From the NCBI GenBank assembly GCA_017961765.1, contig JAGCWQ010000028.1:1-54557 (forward strand): DNA of 54,557 nucleotides. Direction: 5' to 3'. Shown in pieces: positions 1-7,260 of this stretch (the first letter of the stretch is position 1; every line of letters begins with the position of its first letter). A model generated the notes under the pieces. That model saw nothing but the letters and a program-made list of their open reading frames with translations, did no database searches and had not been told where the DNA came from. The translations under genes and the position numbers were made by a program. Source of the DNA: Paludibacteraceae bacterium. Lineage in GTDB: Bacteria; Bacteroidota; Bacteroidia; Bacteroidales; Paludibacteraceae.

Positions 1-896
1 CCTATTGAGCCGGTTACACCTGCGTTTCCTTGAACGCCGTTCACTGCACCGCGAGGGCCCTGTGTACCTGCGGCGCCTATCGGGCCCTGTTGTCCTGCGG
101 CACCCTGAACACCGATTGCACCTCTACCGCCCTGTACGCCGCTAAAACCAAGCGTTCCCTGAACGCCTGTTGCACCTATGTTACCCTGCTGTCCAACTGC
201 ACCCTGAGCACCTGATACGCCTCTGTCACCTTGTGCACCGCTAATACCAATAGTTCCTTGTACGCCTCTTGCACCAAAATCTCCCTGCTGTCCAACTGCA
301 CCTTGAACGCCACTAGGAACGCCACGTGCACCCTGAACACCTGCTACGCCAGTATCTCCTTGTGCACCGGCAGCACCAATTTCACCGGCAGCGCCACGGT
401 TTCCTTGTGAGCCAACAACTCCACGAGGACCCTGTGGGCCCTGTTCTCCTTGCGGACCAACATCACCGTATATGATTATCGTATGCCCGCCAACATCACC
501 TTGTGGGCCAACTTCTCCTCTTGCACCCTGTGAACCAATTCCACCAACTTCACCACGTACGCCTTGAACGCCGACGTCTCCCTGAGGGCCACGTGCACCA
601 ACTACGCCTTGCGCTCCTTGGCCTACGCTTCCCTGAGGGCCGACATTACCGATATCACCCTGTGGGCCGACTTCACCTTTCGGAAGAAAAACTTTAGCCT
701 CGTTATTCTCTATACGAACGACTGCCTGAACAGACACCACATCATCAATGCTGCTCAGGTAATCAATGACTATCACTTCACCATCTTTGTATTTGGAAAT
801 ATCTTGGTTGATATATGCCTCAACCCTACTTATGGCGATAGAAAGCGAGTCGTTTATTTTATATTTTGGTAACTGTACGTATTTTCCTCTCTCCAT
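1..896 (-). CDS. Collagen-like tail fibre/adhesin (C-terminus outside window)
   Basis: The minus-strand reading frame is open from the ATG at 896 to the window edge, giving 298 residues. Residues 1-73 are non-collagenous and begin MERGKYVQLPKYKIND. From residue 74 the chain is Gly-X-Y triplets (GEV GPQ GDI GNV ...), rich in Gln, Ala, Val and Arg. The triplets are interrupted at about residues 92 (GQ), 136-143 (GGHTIIIY), 192-195 (GVPS) and 283-286 (GAVN). Residues 199-231 and 232-264 form a 33-residue tandem repeat beginning GAVGQQG. Collagen-like G-X-Y stalks form trimeric fibres in phage tail and receptor-binding proteins. A TATTTATA motif lies 18 bases upstream of the ATG on the coding strand. 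The fibre role is inferred; a surface adhesin is the alternative. Confidence 0.85.
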   Translation of the reverse strand, partial: MERGKYVQLPKYKINDSLSIAISRVEAYINQDISKYKDGEVIVIDYLSSIDDVVSVQAVVRIENNEAKVFLPKGEVGPQGDIGNVGPQGSVGQGAQGVVGARGPQGDVGVQGVRGEVGGIGSQGARGEVGPQGDVGGHTIIIYGDVGPQGEQGPQGPRGVVGSQGNRGAAGEIGAAGAQGDTGVAGVQGARGVPSGVQGAVGQQGDFGARGVQGTIGISGAQGDRGVSGAQGAVGQQGNIGATGVQGTLGFSGVQGGRGAIGVQGAAGQQGPIGAAGTQGPRGAVNGVQGNAGVTGSI

Positions 897-914
897 CGAG
901 ACATAATATTTTAA

Positions 915-922
915 TATAAATA
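915..922 (-). promoter_or_regulatory. TATTTATA motif, putative phage-class promoter of the collagen-like gene
   Basis: On the minus strand this reads AGTATTTATATT, 18 bases before the ATG at 896. The same motif sits 15-22 bases before several other genes in the window. Promoter function is inference from recurrence and spacing. Confidence 0.4.
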
Positions 923-976
923 CTTCCACCAGCCGATAGATTAGCAAAAAGAGCCTTTCAAGTCCGCCCAAAAATG

Positions 977-984
977 TATATTTG
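977..984 (+). promoter_or_regulatory. Bacteroidota-type -7 box TATATTTG
   Basis: This is a perfect TAnnTTTG box ten bases before the ATG at 995. An in-frame ATG at 974 overlaps the box and would lie upstream of the transcription start, which is why the later start is chosen. Confidence 0.6.
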
Positions 985-994
985 GAGAAAAACT

Positions 995-1756
995 ATGATT
1001 ATAATACCGGACATACACGGAAGGGCATTCTGGAAAGAAGCAGTAAAGGGGCATACAAAGGATACGATAGTGTTTTTGGGCGACTATCTTGACCCGTATA
1101 CGGACGAGTGGCCGCTTGGTAGCAACATTTGGGAACAGACTTGGGACAACTTCAATGAAATTATCGAATTCAAGAAAAAACACCCAAAAAACGTAATATT
1201 GTTGCTTGGTAACCATGACATGCATTACCTATATCGTTTCGGAAACGGAAAACGGTATGATTCGTTCCATGCGAGAATGATAGGGGATAAATTTGCCGAA
1301 AACAAAAACCTGTTTCAACTCGCATACAAGAAAACGGTTAACGGAAAACAGTTCGTGTTTAGCCACGCCGGTATCCATAAACGGTGGATAAGCGATTGGT
1401 TCGGTAAGGTTGTGACGAAAAGAAACGTCGTTGACTATCTCAATAACGCATATCTCGTCGATTCGCCGGATTTGCCGAGGGCACTTGATCAATACTCGGC
1501 GTACCGTGGAGGATGGGAATCATACGGATCAATGGTATGGGCTGATATGCGAGAATGGAACAGCGAACAGCCGAGGAAGAGCGACTATGGTGATGTTCAA
1601 ATATTTGGGCATACTCAGTTGAAAGATGCGGCGGTTAACTTCCACAACACCTATTACTGCCTTGACGCCAGACGTGGGTTCTTGATTGACAAGGAAGGAA
1701 ACGTATGCGAAATGGACGGGACAATCATACCCGAAACAGTAAAACCAAAAAAGTAA
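995..1756 (+). CDS. Calcineurin-like metallophosphoesterase
   Basis: The 253-residue protein carries the full metallophosphoesterase motif series: PDIHG (residues 5-9), LGDYLDPY, LLGNHD, FSHAG and a late FGHTQ. These residues bind the two catalytic metals in the calcineurin-like superfamily, whose members cleave phosphomono- or diesters in proteins, nucleotides or RNA ends. An upstream in-frame ATG at 974 overlaps the promoter box, so 995 is preferred. It is the first gene of a long plus-strand run. The substrate cannot be told from sequence; a lambda-phosphatase-like protein phosphatase or a 2',3'-cyclic phosphate/RNA-end enzyme are both possible. Confidence 0.85.
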   Translation: MIIIPDIHGRAFWKEAVKGHTKDTIVFLGDYLDPYTDEWPLGSNIWEQTWDNFNEIIEFKKKHPKNVILLLGNHDMHYLYRFGNGKRYDSFHARMIGDKFAENKNLFQLAYKKTVNGKQFVFSHAGIHKRWISDWFGKVVTKRNVVDYLNNAYLVDSPDLPRALDQYSAYRGGWESYGSMVWADMREWNSEQPRKSDYGDVQIFGHTQLKDAAVNFHNTYYCLDARRGFLIDKEGNVCEMDGTIIPETVKPKK

Positions 1757-1775
1757 TCAAAATATTGTACAACAA

Positions 1776-2603
1776 ATGTATAAGAAGAAAATAGGAAACC
1801 ACGAGATAGAAACGTCCAATAGTGGAACGGGAAGTTTCTCCCCGTGGCAAAGTGACGTCCTGCACAGGTACGGAATCGCTGCCATGTGCACGGCTGACAT
1901 GGCTGAGTTCATGAAATTCGATGGTGCAATTTACAGGCTGCATTATGGCGGACAGAGGCATATATTCGATTTGCTTGAAACGCTTTCCGAACTGTACGAT
2001 GAAGGATATGTAGAGGAAGTTGAGAAAGAATTGCAAGATTTCCTTAGCAACAGCAGAGATGTGGAGAAGTATTGGGACAGTCTTCATGATTGGCGTGTTG
2101 CGTGGGGTATTGAAGCAACCGAAGTCATTGACGAGATTTTCGACATGTACGATAAGTACCACGACGACCCGGCGATGATGAAGGAGAAATGCGTTCCGGA
2201 ATTGGAAACGATAGAGAACGCCGCAAAACTGTACGGGCACTTTGTCAATTGGGGTTGTTATCGCCCTGATTTTGATATGATATACACTACTCCGTACGGT
2301 ACGATTGTTTTCGATATCACGCTTCCATACGATTCCGATAATTCATTTATGTCTCTTGAAATCGGAAAGACGAAGTTCGGCTATTTCACACAGATGGAAG
2401 GGCATATCAACGAACTCGAACTTGACGGGGCTGAGTTTAATTGGGACAACGTAAAAAAATACCTGTATCCTTTCCTAAAAAAGAACAAGGAAAAGAGAGA
2501 AGAGTTTATGAAAAAGTTGGACGCGAAGATGCGTGACTATGACAAGCACCCGAAAGGAGAATATAGGGACATAGAAAACGAAGAGCAAAGTGACGTGCAA
2601 TGA
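1776..2603 (+). CDS. Hypothetical protein, 275 aa
   Basis: I do not recognise this protein. It starts MYKKKIGNHEIETSNSG, is acidic overall and has a Lys/Glu-rich, probably helical C-terminus (KKNKEKREEFMKKLDAKM). No signal peptide, membrane segment or nucleotide-binding motif is visible. The stop codon overlaps the next ATG (ATGA), so the two are probably translationally coupled. It lies 19 bases after the metallophosphoesterase and is likely co-transcribed with it. Confidence 0.7.
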   Translation: MYKKKIGNHEIETSNSGTGSFSPWQSDVLHRYGIAAMCTADMAEFMKFDGAIYRLHYGGQRHIFDLLETLSELYDEGYVEEVEKELQDFLSNSRDVEKYWDSLHDWRVAWGIEATEVIDEIFDMYDKYHDDPAMMKEKCVPELETIENAAKLYGHFVNWGCYRPDFDMIYTTPYGTIVFDITLPYDSDNSFMSLEIGKTKFGYFTQMEGHINELELDGAEFNWDNVKKYLYPFLKKNKEKREEFMKKLDAKMRDYDKHPKGEYRDIENEEQSDVQ

Positions 2604-2758
2604 GTATGAAAAATATTGATGCAGAAAAATTATCTGCCCAGATAGAAAAGTTATTCCCGGATAGTTCTGATGAAAGGATTGTAGAAGGATTTGAATATGC
2701 GCTGGATAAAGTAAAAGCAATCATTAGTTCTCTCCAGACACAAATAGAAATTACTTAG
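2600..2758 (+). CDS. Small hypothetical protein, 52 aa
   Basis: The frame opens with an ATGA overlap on the upstream gene and ends in TAG two bases before the next ATG. The product (MSMKNIDAEKLSAQIEKLF...) is a soluble, amphipathic, probably all-helical small protein. Tight spacing on both sides supports it as a real gene. Function unknown. Confidence 0.65.
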   Translation: MSMKNIDAEKLSAQIEKLFPDSSDERIVEGFEYALDKVKAIISSLQTQIEIT

Positions 2759-2760
2759 TT

Positions 2761-3129
2761 ATGGCACAGGAAGATAAAGAACTATTACTGATAGATCTCT
2801 GTGCGAGGAAGCCTCACGGCTTGAAATATCAGGCAAACGGTAAACTACATACTTTACAGAAAATTGACGGAAGGTTTATTGATTCCGAAATGTACACGTT
2901 GGAAGAAGTGAAACCATATCTCCGTCCTCTGTCAAGTATGACTGAGGAGGAGAAGGCGGACTATCATTTTTATTGTGAAACTGTATGGGATTCAGCCGAA
3001 GAAAGCTACTACTATTATGACACATTTAAGTCTATTGATTGGCTCAATGAACATCACTTCGACTATCGTGGTCTGATTCCTATGGGTTTGGCATTGGAAG
3101 CGCCGGAGGATATGTATAAAATTGGGTAG
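2761..3129 (+). CDS. LLLKDLCAR/HHFDYRGLI-family phage protein, copy 1
   Basis: This 122-residue protein has LLLIDLCARKPHG near the N-terminus, PYLRPLSSMTEEE in the middle and IDWLNEHHFDYRGLI plus GLALEAPEDMY at the C-terminus. The same three blocks occur in the genes at 3432 and 4822. I know this pattern from many Bacteroides phage and prophage hypothetical proteins; no function has been established to my knowledge. It is a tandem paralogue in a small-gene operon. Confidence 0.8.
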   Translation: MAQEDKELLLIDLCARKPHGLKYQANGKLHTLQKIDGRFIDSEMYTLEEVKPYLRPLSSMTEEEKADYHFYCETVWDSAEESYYYYDTFKSIDWLNEHHFDYRGLIPMGLALEAPEDMYKIG

Positions 3130-3132
3130 ATT

Positions 3133-3288
3133 ATGAAATATTGGCGGCCAGAGTTTAACTTTGCGTGGTTTGGAGTTAAAGATACCGACGTGAAGAGGAT
3201 AATAACTTCACCGTTCCATGAATTCATAATTGAATTGAAAAACGGTGAAAGAATTTTTGCTGTAAAATTAAAAGCGGACTCTTATTAA
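3133..3288 (+). CDS. Small hypothetical protein, 51 aa
   Basis: The ATG lies three bases after the upstream TAG and the stop lies three bases before the next ATG. The product (MKYWRPEFNFAWFGVKDTD...) has a compact mix of aromatic and charged residues that suggests a small beta-rich domain ending ERIFAVKLKADSY. Unknown function; the spacing supports it. Confidence 0.6.
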   Translation: MKYWRPEFNFAWFGVKDTDVKRIITSPFHEFIIELKNGERIFAVKLKADSY

Positions 3289-3291
3289 AAT

Positions 3292-3429
3292 ATGACACTG
3301 GAAGAAGCAATAATACACTGCAAAGAAAAGGCTTGTGATAGCACACAATGCGCTCTTGAACATAAACAACTTGCAGAATGGCTACAAGAGTTACAACAAT
3401 ATCGCAAAAACGCAAGAAAGGAGGAATAG
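3292..3429 (+). CDS. Small Cys-containing hypothetical protein, 45 aa
   Basis: The product (MTLEEAIIHCKEKACDSTQC...) has three cysteines and one histidine in its first half followed by ALEHKQLAEWLQELQQYR, a helix. Similar MTLEEAI-HC-C-LEH-QLAEWL proteins are common in Bacteroides phages. A small metal site is possible. It ends in TAG two bases before the next ATG. Confidence 0.65.
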   Translation: MTLEEAIIHCKEKACDSTQCALEHKQLAEWLQELQQYRKNARKEE

Positions 3430-3431
3430 GC

Positions 3432-4082
3432 ATGAGTAATAATATGCTTCACCCAGAATGGAAATTTTGTGGACGATGTAGATACTTTATGTCTTACAGT
3501 CCTTCGATAGATTTTGAGAAAGACCCAGACAAGACGCATTTTGGATGCTGTGAGCACCCTAATAAGGACGAACAAATTGTCGCTGCTATTGCTGACTGTT
3601 CACTGTTTGAAAAAAGAGGAAAATCAATGACACAAGAAGAAAAGCAATTGCTTTTAAAAGACATCCTTCCAAGACAACTGTCCGGTGTGAAAGCCCACTA
3701 CCAGTACTATGACTTCGTTGGTGGCTCAGAGCGCCTTATTCAAGAGGGCGATGGAGTTATCAAGAGCGTTGACATCTCCTTGGGGAACCCAATTTACATA
3801 GATGGGTACCATGTAGAAATCGAAAACATCAAGCCCTACCTCCGTCCTATGTCAAGTATGACGGAGGAAGAGAAGAAAGAATATCATAAGCAAGTTGATA
3901 TAGATTTAGATAGAACGGCGAAACGGTTAAAAGAGCAGTTTGATACGGGGAAATTTGACCCGGAAAATCAATTTACTGTACAATACTGTCATATTGACTG
4001 GCTAAACGCCAACCACTTTGACTACCGTGGGCTGATTCCTATGGGATTGGCTTTGGAAGCGCCGGAGGATATGTATAAATAA
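3432..4082 (+). CDS. Fusion: Cys-rich N-domain plus LLLKDLCAR/HHFDYRGLI family, copy 2
   Basis: The 216-residue protein joins two modules. Residues 1-65 hold a CGRCRYF...GCCEHP...ADCSLF cysteine pattern of the zinc-ribbon kind. From MTQEEKQLLLKDILPRQ (about residue 66) the chain follows the family of the genes at 2761 and 4822, including PYLRPMSSMTEEE and IDWLNANHFDYRGLI. MTQEEKQLLLKD is the usual N-terminus of stand-alone family members, so the internal ATG at 3627 could be a second start. The start at 3432 is chosen because the longer in-frame extension overlaps the upstream gene. Confidence 0.75.
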   Translation: MSNNMLHPEWKFCGRCRYFMSYSPSIDFEKDPDKTHFGCCEHPNKDEQIVAAIADCSLFEKRGKSMTQEEKQLLLKDILPRQLSGVKAHYQYYDFVGGSERLIQEGDGVIKSVDISLGNPIYIDGYHVEIENIKPYLRPMSSMTEEEKKEYHKQVDIDLDRTAKRLKEQFDTGKFDPENQFTVQYCHIDWLNANHFDYRGLIPMGLALEAPEDMYK

Positions 4083-4090
4083 TAAATGAT

Positions 4091-4330
4091 ATGAGGAAAT
4101 GTAAGTTATATGATTTAAACGAAGGCGACAAGTTCAGGTATTGTGGCCGTGATGGAAAACCGGAAGAAAACATTTACATCAAGGGGGGACCGCACACGAT
4201 AGAAACCTTCTGTTTAACCACATACCACTATGCCACGTATATTTATGCCCCTGGAACTAAATACGATAATGATTTCACGGGATATACGTGCCGAGATACA
4301 GACGTATTCAAAATAGAACCAACCGAATAA
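4091..4330 (+). CDS. Hypothetical protein, 79 aa
   Basis: The product begins MRKCKLYDLNEGDKFRYCG and is rich in Tyr and Thr. 'LxEGDKFRYCG' resembles small beta-barrel proteins of phages that wrap a short substrate loop, but I cannot assign a family. It sits in the same close-packed operon, three bases before the next ATG. Confidence 0.65.
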   Translation: MRKCKLYDLNEGDKFRYCGRDGKPEENIYIKGGPHTIETFCLTTYHYATYIYAPGTKYDNDFTGYTCRDTDVFKIEPTE

Positions 4331-4333
4331 GAT

Positions 4334-4531
4334 ATGACACAAGAAGAAGCAAAGTACATCCCAGAAGGTACGAAGGTTGTTTTTACCAACGGTAGTATTG
4401 GAACCGTAGAAGACCATCCCGTAAGGAGCCGTTTTACTGGGCGGCTGACGTCTGTCTCAAAATATGTTCGTATGCCAAGTGGCGGCGCAATTCTTTTGGA
4501 AAGCTGCCCGGAAAAATTTAATTTATTATGA
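4334..4531 (+). CDS. Hypothetical protein, 65 aa
   Basis: The product begins MTQEEAKYIPEGTKVVFTNG and contains GTVEDH, suggesting a small SH3-like barrel. Its TGA overlaps the next ATG. No known function. Confidence 0.6.
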   Translation: MTQEEAKYIPEGTKVVFTNGSIGTVEDHPVRSRFTGRLTSVSKYVRMPSGGAILLESCPEKFNLL

Positions 4532-4656
4532 CAAAACAAGAAGCATTACTTGAACTTAAAGCCATTCTTGATTATTGGAAGTATGTTAAAATGTACGACA
4601 ATAAGAGAGAACAGGAGGCCGTTGAGTTCGCAATAAAATATTTGGAGGAAAACTAA
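4528..4656 (+). CDS. Small hypothetical protein, 42 aa
   Basis: An ATGA overlap with the upstream gene gives MTKQEALLELKAILDYWK..., a short helical protein ending FAIKYLEEN. The coupling and the one-base gap to the next ATG support translation. Function unknown. Confidence 0.55.
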   Translation: MTKQEALLELKAILDYWKYVKMYDNKREQEAVEFAIKYLEEN

Positions 4657-4657
4657 T

Positions 4658-4825
4658 ATGATTACATGGTATAAAACAAGAGAACAGGTTCCCGAACAAG
4701 TTCCGGAAGGAAAGGGATATAACCAAGTGTTAAGCATAGAAGAAGACGGATATGCACATCTTGGTACAACACCACATCCAGATTCTGTAAAATGGTGCTA
4801 CATAAAACAGCTCAATTCGCTATGA
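4658..4825 (+). CDS. Small hypothetical protein, 55 aa
   Basis: The product (MITWYKTREQVPEQVPEGKG...) with WYKTREQVPEQ at the start resembles small phage proteins of the DUF551 type ('W...EQ.P'), at low certainty. Its stop overlaps the ATG at 4822. Confidence 0.55.
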   Translation: MITWYKTREQVPEQVPEGKGYNQVLSIEEDGYAHLGTTPHPDSVKWCYIKQLNSL

Positions 4826-5442
4826 CAAACGAAGAAAAACAACTACTCCTTAAAGACCTTTGTGCAAGGTTGCCTTATGGGTTCACTGTACACAGATATA
4901 GTGACAACCGCGATATCACTTTCGGAAAAAATGAATTGGATGAGTTTTCTCATTTTCTTGAGTATTCGGAAGGAGAAGAATTTAAGCCTTATCTCCGTCC
5001 AATGTCAAGTATGACTAAGGAAGAAACGGAAGAATATAAACAATTCCTTGAAGATATTGAAGGGTATGCCTACTCCATTGATTGTGTTCCGCAAATTGAT
5101 TGGCTCAACGCCCATCACTTTGACTACCGTGGGCTGATTGAAAAAGGTCTTGCATTGGAAGCGTCTGAGGAAGAGTCCGAAAAAGAGAGTGAGATTCCAA
5201 TTCCAAAAACCGTTGATGAAGCAGTAAAAACCTTGGCCAAAATAGTTTCAAAAGAAGACAGGGATTACCTTCTCGAAAACGGCGCAATTTCTATGCATGA
5301 CTCGATGGGCAGATGGATTAGGAACGAATGGGGATTATGGACAGACTCGGAATTGAAAAATGAGTTGAAGAAGAAAGGATTTGAACACCCTGATGATATG
5401 TCAAATTATATTATAGAAGAGTTTATTAAATATTTGACTTAG
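4822..5442 (+). CDS. Fusion: LLLKDLCAR/HHFDYRGLI family, copy 3, plus IRNxWGLW/PDDMS domain
   Basis: The 206-residue protein has the family blocks LLLKDLCARLPYG, PYLRPMSSMTKEE and IDWLNAHHFDYRGLI in residues 1-112. A short Glu-rich linker leads to a C-terminal domain (about 122-206) with IPKTVDEAVKTLAKI, IRNEWGLW and HPDDMSNYIIEEF. That second domain resembles stand-alone bacterial proteins I know as DUF6794. The start at 4822 is preferred over 4792 because it matches the normal family N-terminus and gives an ATGA-type overlap. Confidence 0.75.
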   Translation: MTNEEKQLLLKDLCARLPYGFTVHRYSDNRDITFGKNELDEFSHFLEYSEGEEFKPYLRPMSSMTKEETEEYKQFLEDIEGYAYSIDCVPQIDWLNAHHFDYRGLIEKGLALEASEEESEKESEIPIPKTVDEAVKTLAKIVSKEDRDYLLENGAISMHDSMGRWIRNEWGLWTDSELKNELKKKGFEHPDDMSNYIIEEFIKYLT

Positions 5443-5444
5443 GT

Positions 5445-5690
5445 ATGAAAGCAGGAAGAGATTATTCGTGGTACGTAACGTACGAATGGGGATACGAGTA
5501 TCCTGATCCTGAGACGGGCGGATGGGCGTACTACCTTGACCGCGATCAACGCAGGTTTGACTGCAGGAAGAAAGACCTGAAAAAGGCCGTTCTCGAACAT
5601 GTCAAGAAATACGAACTCGCCGGCGAGGAATATCGAGACCTTAGTGTTGAAATCCTCGACGCATATATGACGACACCGGAGGAGATATAA
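5445..5690 (+). CDS. Hypothetical protein, 81 aa
   Basis: The product starts MKAGRDYSWYVTYEWGYEYPD and has a basic helix KKDLKKAVLEHVKKYE. The aromatic N-terminus and helical tail suggest a small alpha/beta fold. It follows the previous stop by two bases. Function unknown. Confidence 0.65.
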   Translation: MKAGRDYSWYVTYEWGYEYPDPETGGWAYYLDRDQRRFDCRKKDLKKAVLEHVKKYELAGEEYRDLSVEILDAYMTTPEEI

Positions 5691-5695
5691 AAAGT

Positions 5696-5950
5696 ATGAC
5701 GAAAGAGCAGATGATGAATAAGTTTTACACTAAAAAAGAAGTGTACAACTATAAAGAAGCTCAATTAAGGATACAATCCGCAATGAGACGCGGTGAACCT
5801 TATGTACTGTTGCCGGGAAAAAACGGAATGACCGCAGATTTTAGTTGGACTGCAACACCTGAAACAATACAGAAATTGAGGAGAGACGGATTCGACATTG
5901 ATAAAGTGTGGGATCCTTTCGAGTATTGGTCAGTTGAATGGGGATATTAA
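5696..5950 (+). CDS. Hypothetical protein, 84 aa
   Basis: The product (MTKEQMMNKFYTKKEVYNYK...) contains ETIQKLRRDGFDIDKVWDP, a helix-turn segment, but no recognisable catalytic motif. It is the last small gene before rmlD. Function unknown. Confidence 0.65.
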   Translation: MTKEQMMNKFYTKKEVYNYKEAQLRIQSAMRRGEPYVLLPGKNGMTADFSWTATPETIQKLRRDGFDIDKVWDPFEYWSVEWGY

Positions 5951-5962
5951 AAACGAAATGCA

Positions 5963-6892
5963 ATGAATATATTAGTAACAGGAGCAAACGGGCAGCTTGG
6001 TGAAGAAATCAAGCGTAAGGTTAATGAGATTGGCAACGGGCACCCGGACCACGATTCGAGCGAAGCCAACTACTACATTTTTACTGACAGGGACGAGTTG
6101 GATATCACCGACGAGAAAGCCGTAGATAAATTCGTAAAGGAGAATTTCGTCAATGTTATTGTCAACTGTGCCGCATACACCAACGTAGACAAGGCACAGG
6201 AAGACAGGGATTTGGCGTACAGTCTCAATGCTCTTGGGCCGCTTAACCTCGCACTCGCTGCAAAGGCGGTGGGAGCCGTCCTTATCCATATATCCACTGA
6301 CTATGTGTTCGGCGGAACCTATAACACTCCGCTGCCGCCTATCGAACAAACGGATCCGGCATTCGTACCCGCAGACAAGGATAAGAATTTCTACGGATAT
6401 TCGAAAATGGTGGGTGAAGACCTCATACAGCAATCTGGATGCAAATATCTTATTTTCAGGACTTCGTGGCTATATTCTTCCCATCACAAGAATTTCGTGA
6501 AAACGATGTACAACCTGAAGAAGAAAGGGGCGAGTCCGAAGGTGGTTTACGACCAGGTTGGTTCTCCAACTTCTGCCGAAAACCTCGCCGATTTCCTTGT
6601 ATGGATTATCGAGAGCAACACATCCGAGACGAGATACCTGTCCAAGCAGGGAGTATATAACTTCGCAAACAACGGCGTGGCTTCTTGGTACGACCTGACT
6701 ATGGGAGTTTACGGAGATAACAGCGCGATTGTAAATCCGTGCCGTTCAGAAGAATATCCTTCACCGGTGAAACGTCCGAACTATTCAGTGCTTGACGTGT
6801 CACTTACGGAAAAGACTTTCGATTACGACATCCATTATTGGAGGTTCGCACTTAATAATGTAATATACGAGTTAGAAACACAAGAACAATGA
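5963..6892 (+). CDS. rmlD: dTDP-4-dehydrorhamnose reductase
   Basis: RmlD reduces dTDP-4-dehydrorhamnose to dTDP-L-rhamnose with NAD(P)H in the cytoplasm. The 309-residue protein has the N-terminal Rossmann motif GANGQLG (residues 7-13), NCAAYTNVDKAQED, ISTDYVFGG and the catalytic FYGYSKMVGE (YxxxK). Length is usual for the family. It overlaps the next gene by ATGA and is one gene away from rmlA. RmlB and RmlC are not in this window, so the host or another part of the genome would have to supply them. Confidence 0.92.
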   Translation: MNILVTGANGQLGEEIKRKVNEIGNGHPDHDSSEANYYIFTDRDELDITDEKAVDKFVKENFVNVIVNCAAYTNVDKAQEDRDLAYSLNALGPLNLALAAKAVGAVLIHISTDYVFGGTYNTPLPPIEQTDPAFVPADKDKNFYGYSKMVGEDLIQQSGCKYLIFRTSWLYSSHHKNFVKTMYNLKKKGASPKVVYDQVGSPTSAENLADFLVWIIESNTSETRYLSKQGVYNFANNGVASWYDLTMGVYGDNSAIVNPCRSEEYPSPVKRPNYSVLDVSLTEKTFDYDIHYWRFALNNVIYELETQEQ

Positions 6893-7260
6893 TTTACAGA
6901 GGAAAAGAAAAAGAGAACCACAGGGGTAGCCATGTGAGGTACTATCACTGCGGAAAGTGGCACGAGGGAACGCTTCTCGAGCCCGTAAACTATCAGATTG
7001 TCGTGACAAAGGAAAACCCGCCGGCGGTGTTATCTTGCACTGAGGGCTCGATTCCAAGTGAGGAAGACCTTTCGAAGGCAATAGAGCATGTACACAGGAG
7101 GGAATACGATGAAAACGACCTTGCAATCCTGAGTGCCTATGTCGGAGTAAAGTTCGCATCCGAGGTGGAAAGCGTTGAGATAACCGAGGCTAACGACATT
7201 TCACAGGAGGAGGCGGACAAAATTATCGAAGAATTGAAAGAAAAATATTTCCCAAAATGA
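6889..7260 (+). CDS. Hypothetical protein, 123 aa, between rmlD and rmlA
   Basis: The product (MIYRGKEKENHRGSHVRYYH...) ends with an acidic helix ISQEEADKIIEELKEKYFPK. It overlaps rmlD upstream and rmlA downstream by four bases each, so it is co-translated with them, but it shows no sugar-enzyme motif. Function unknown. Confidence 0.65.
   Translation: MIYRGKEKENHRGSHVRYYHCGKWHEGTLLEPVNYQIVVTKENPPAVLSCTEGSIPSEEDLSKAIEHVHRREYDENDLAILSAYVGVKFASEVESVEITEANDISQEEADKIIEELKEKYFPK

Noticed and set aside
30-872. Plus-strand open frames opposite the collagen-like gene (for example 30-215, 503-697, 564-872)
   Set aside because: They are shadows of the G-X-Y coding repeats on the minus strand; their Cys/Leu/His-rich products mirror the repeat and have no promoter.
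915-922. T4-type late promoter TATAAATA
   Set aside because: The string occurs only on the non-coding strand; relative to the genes the motif is consistently TATTTATA, the reverse complement, so it is not a T4-type late promoter.
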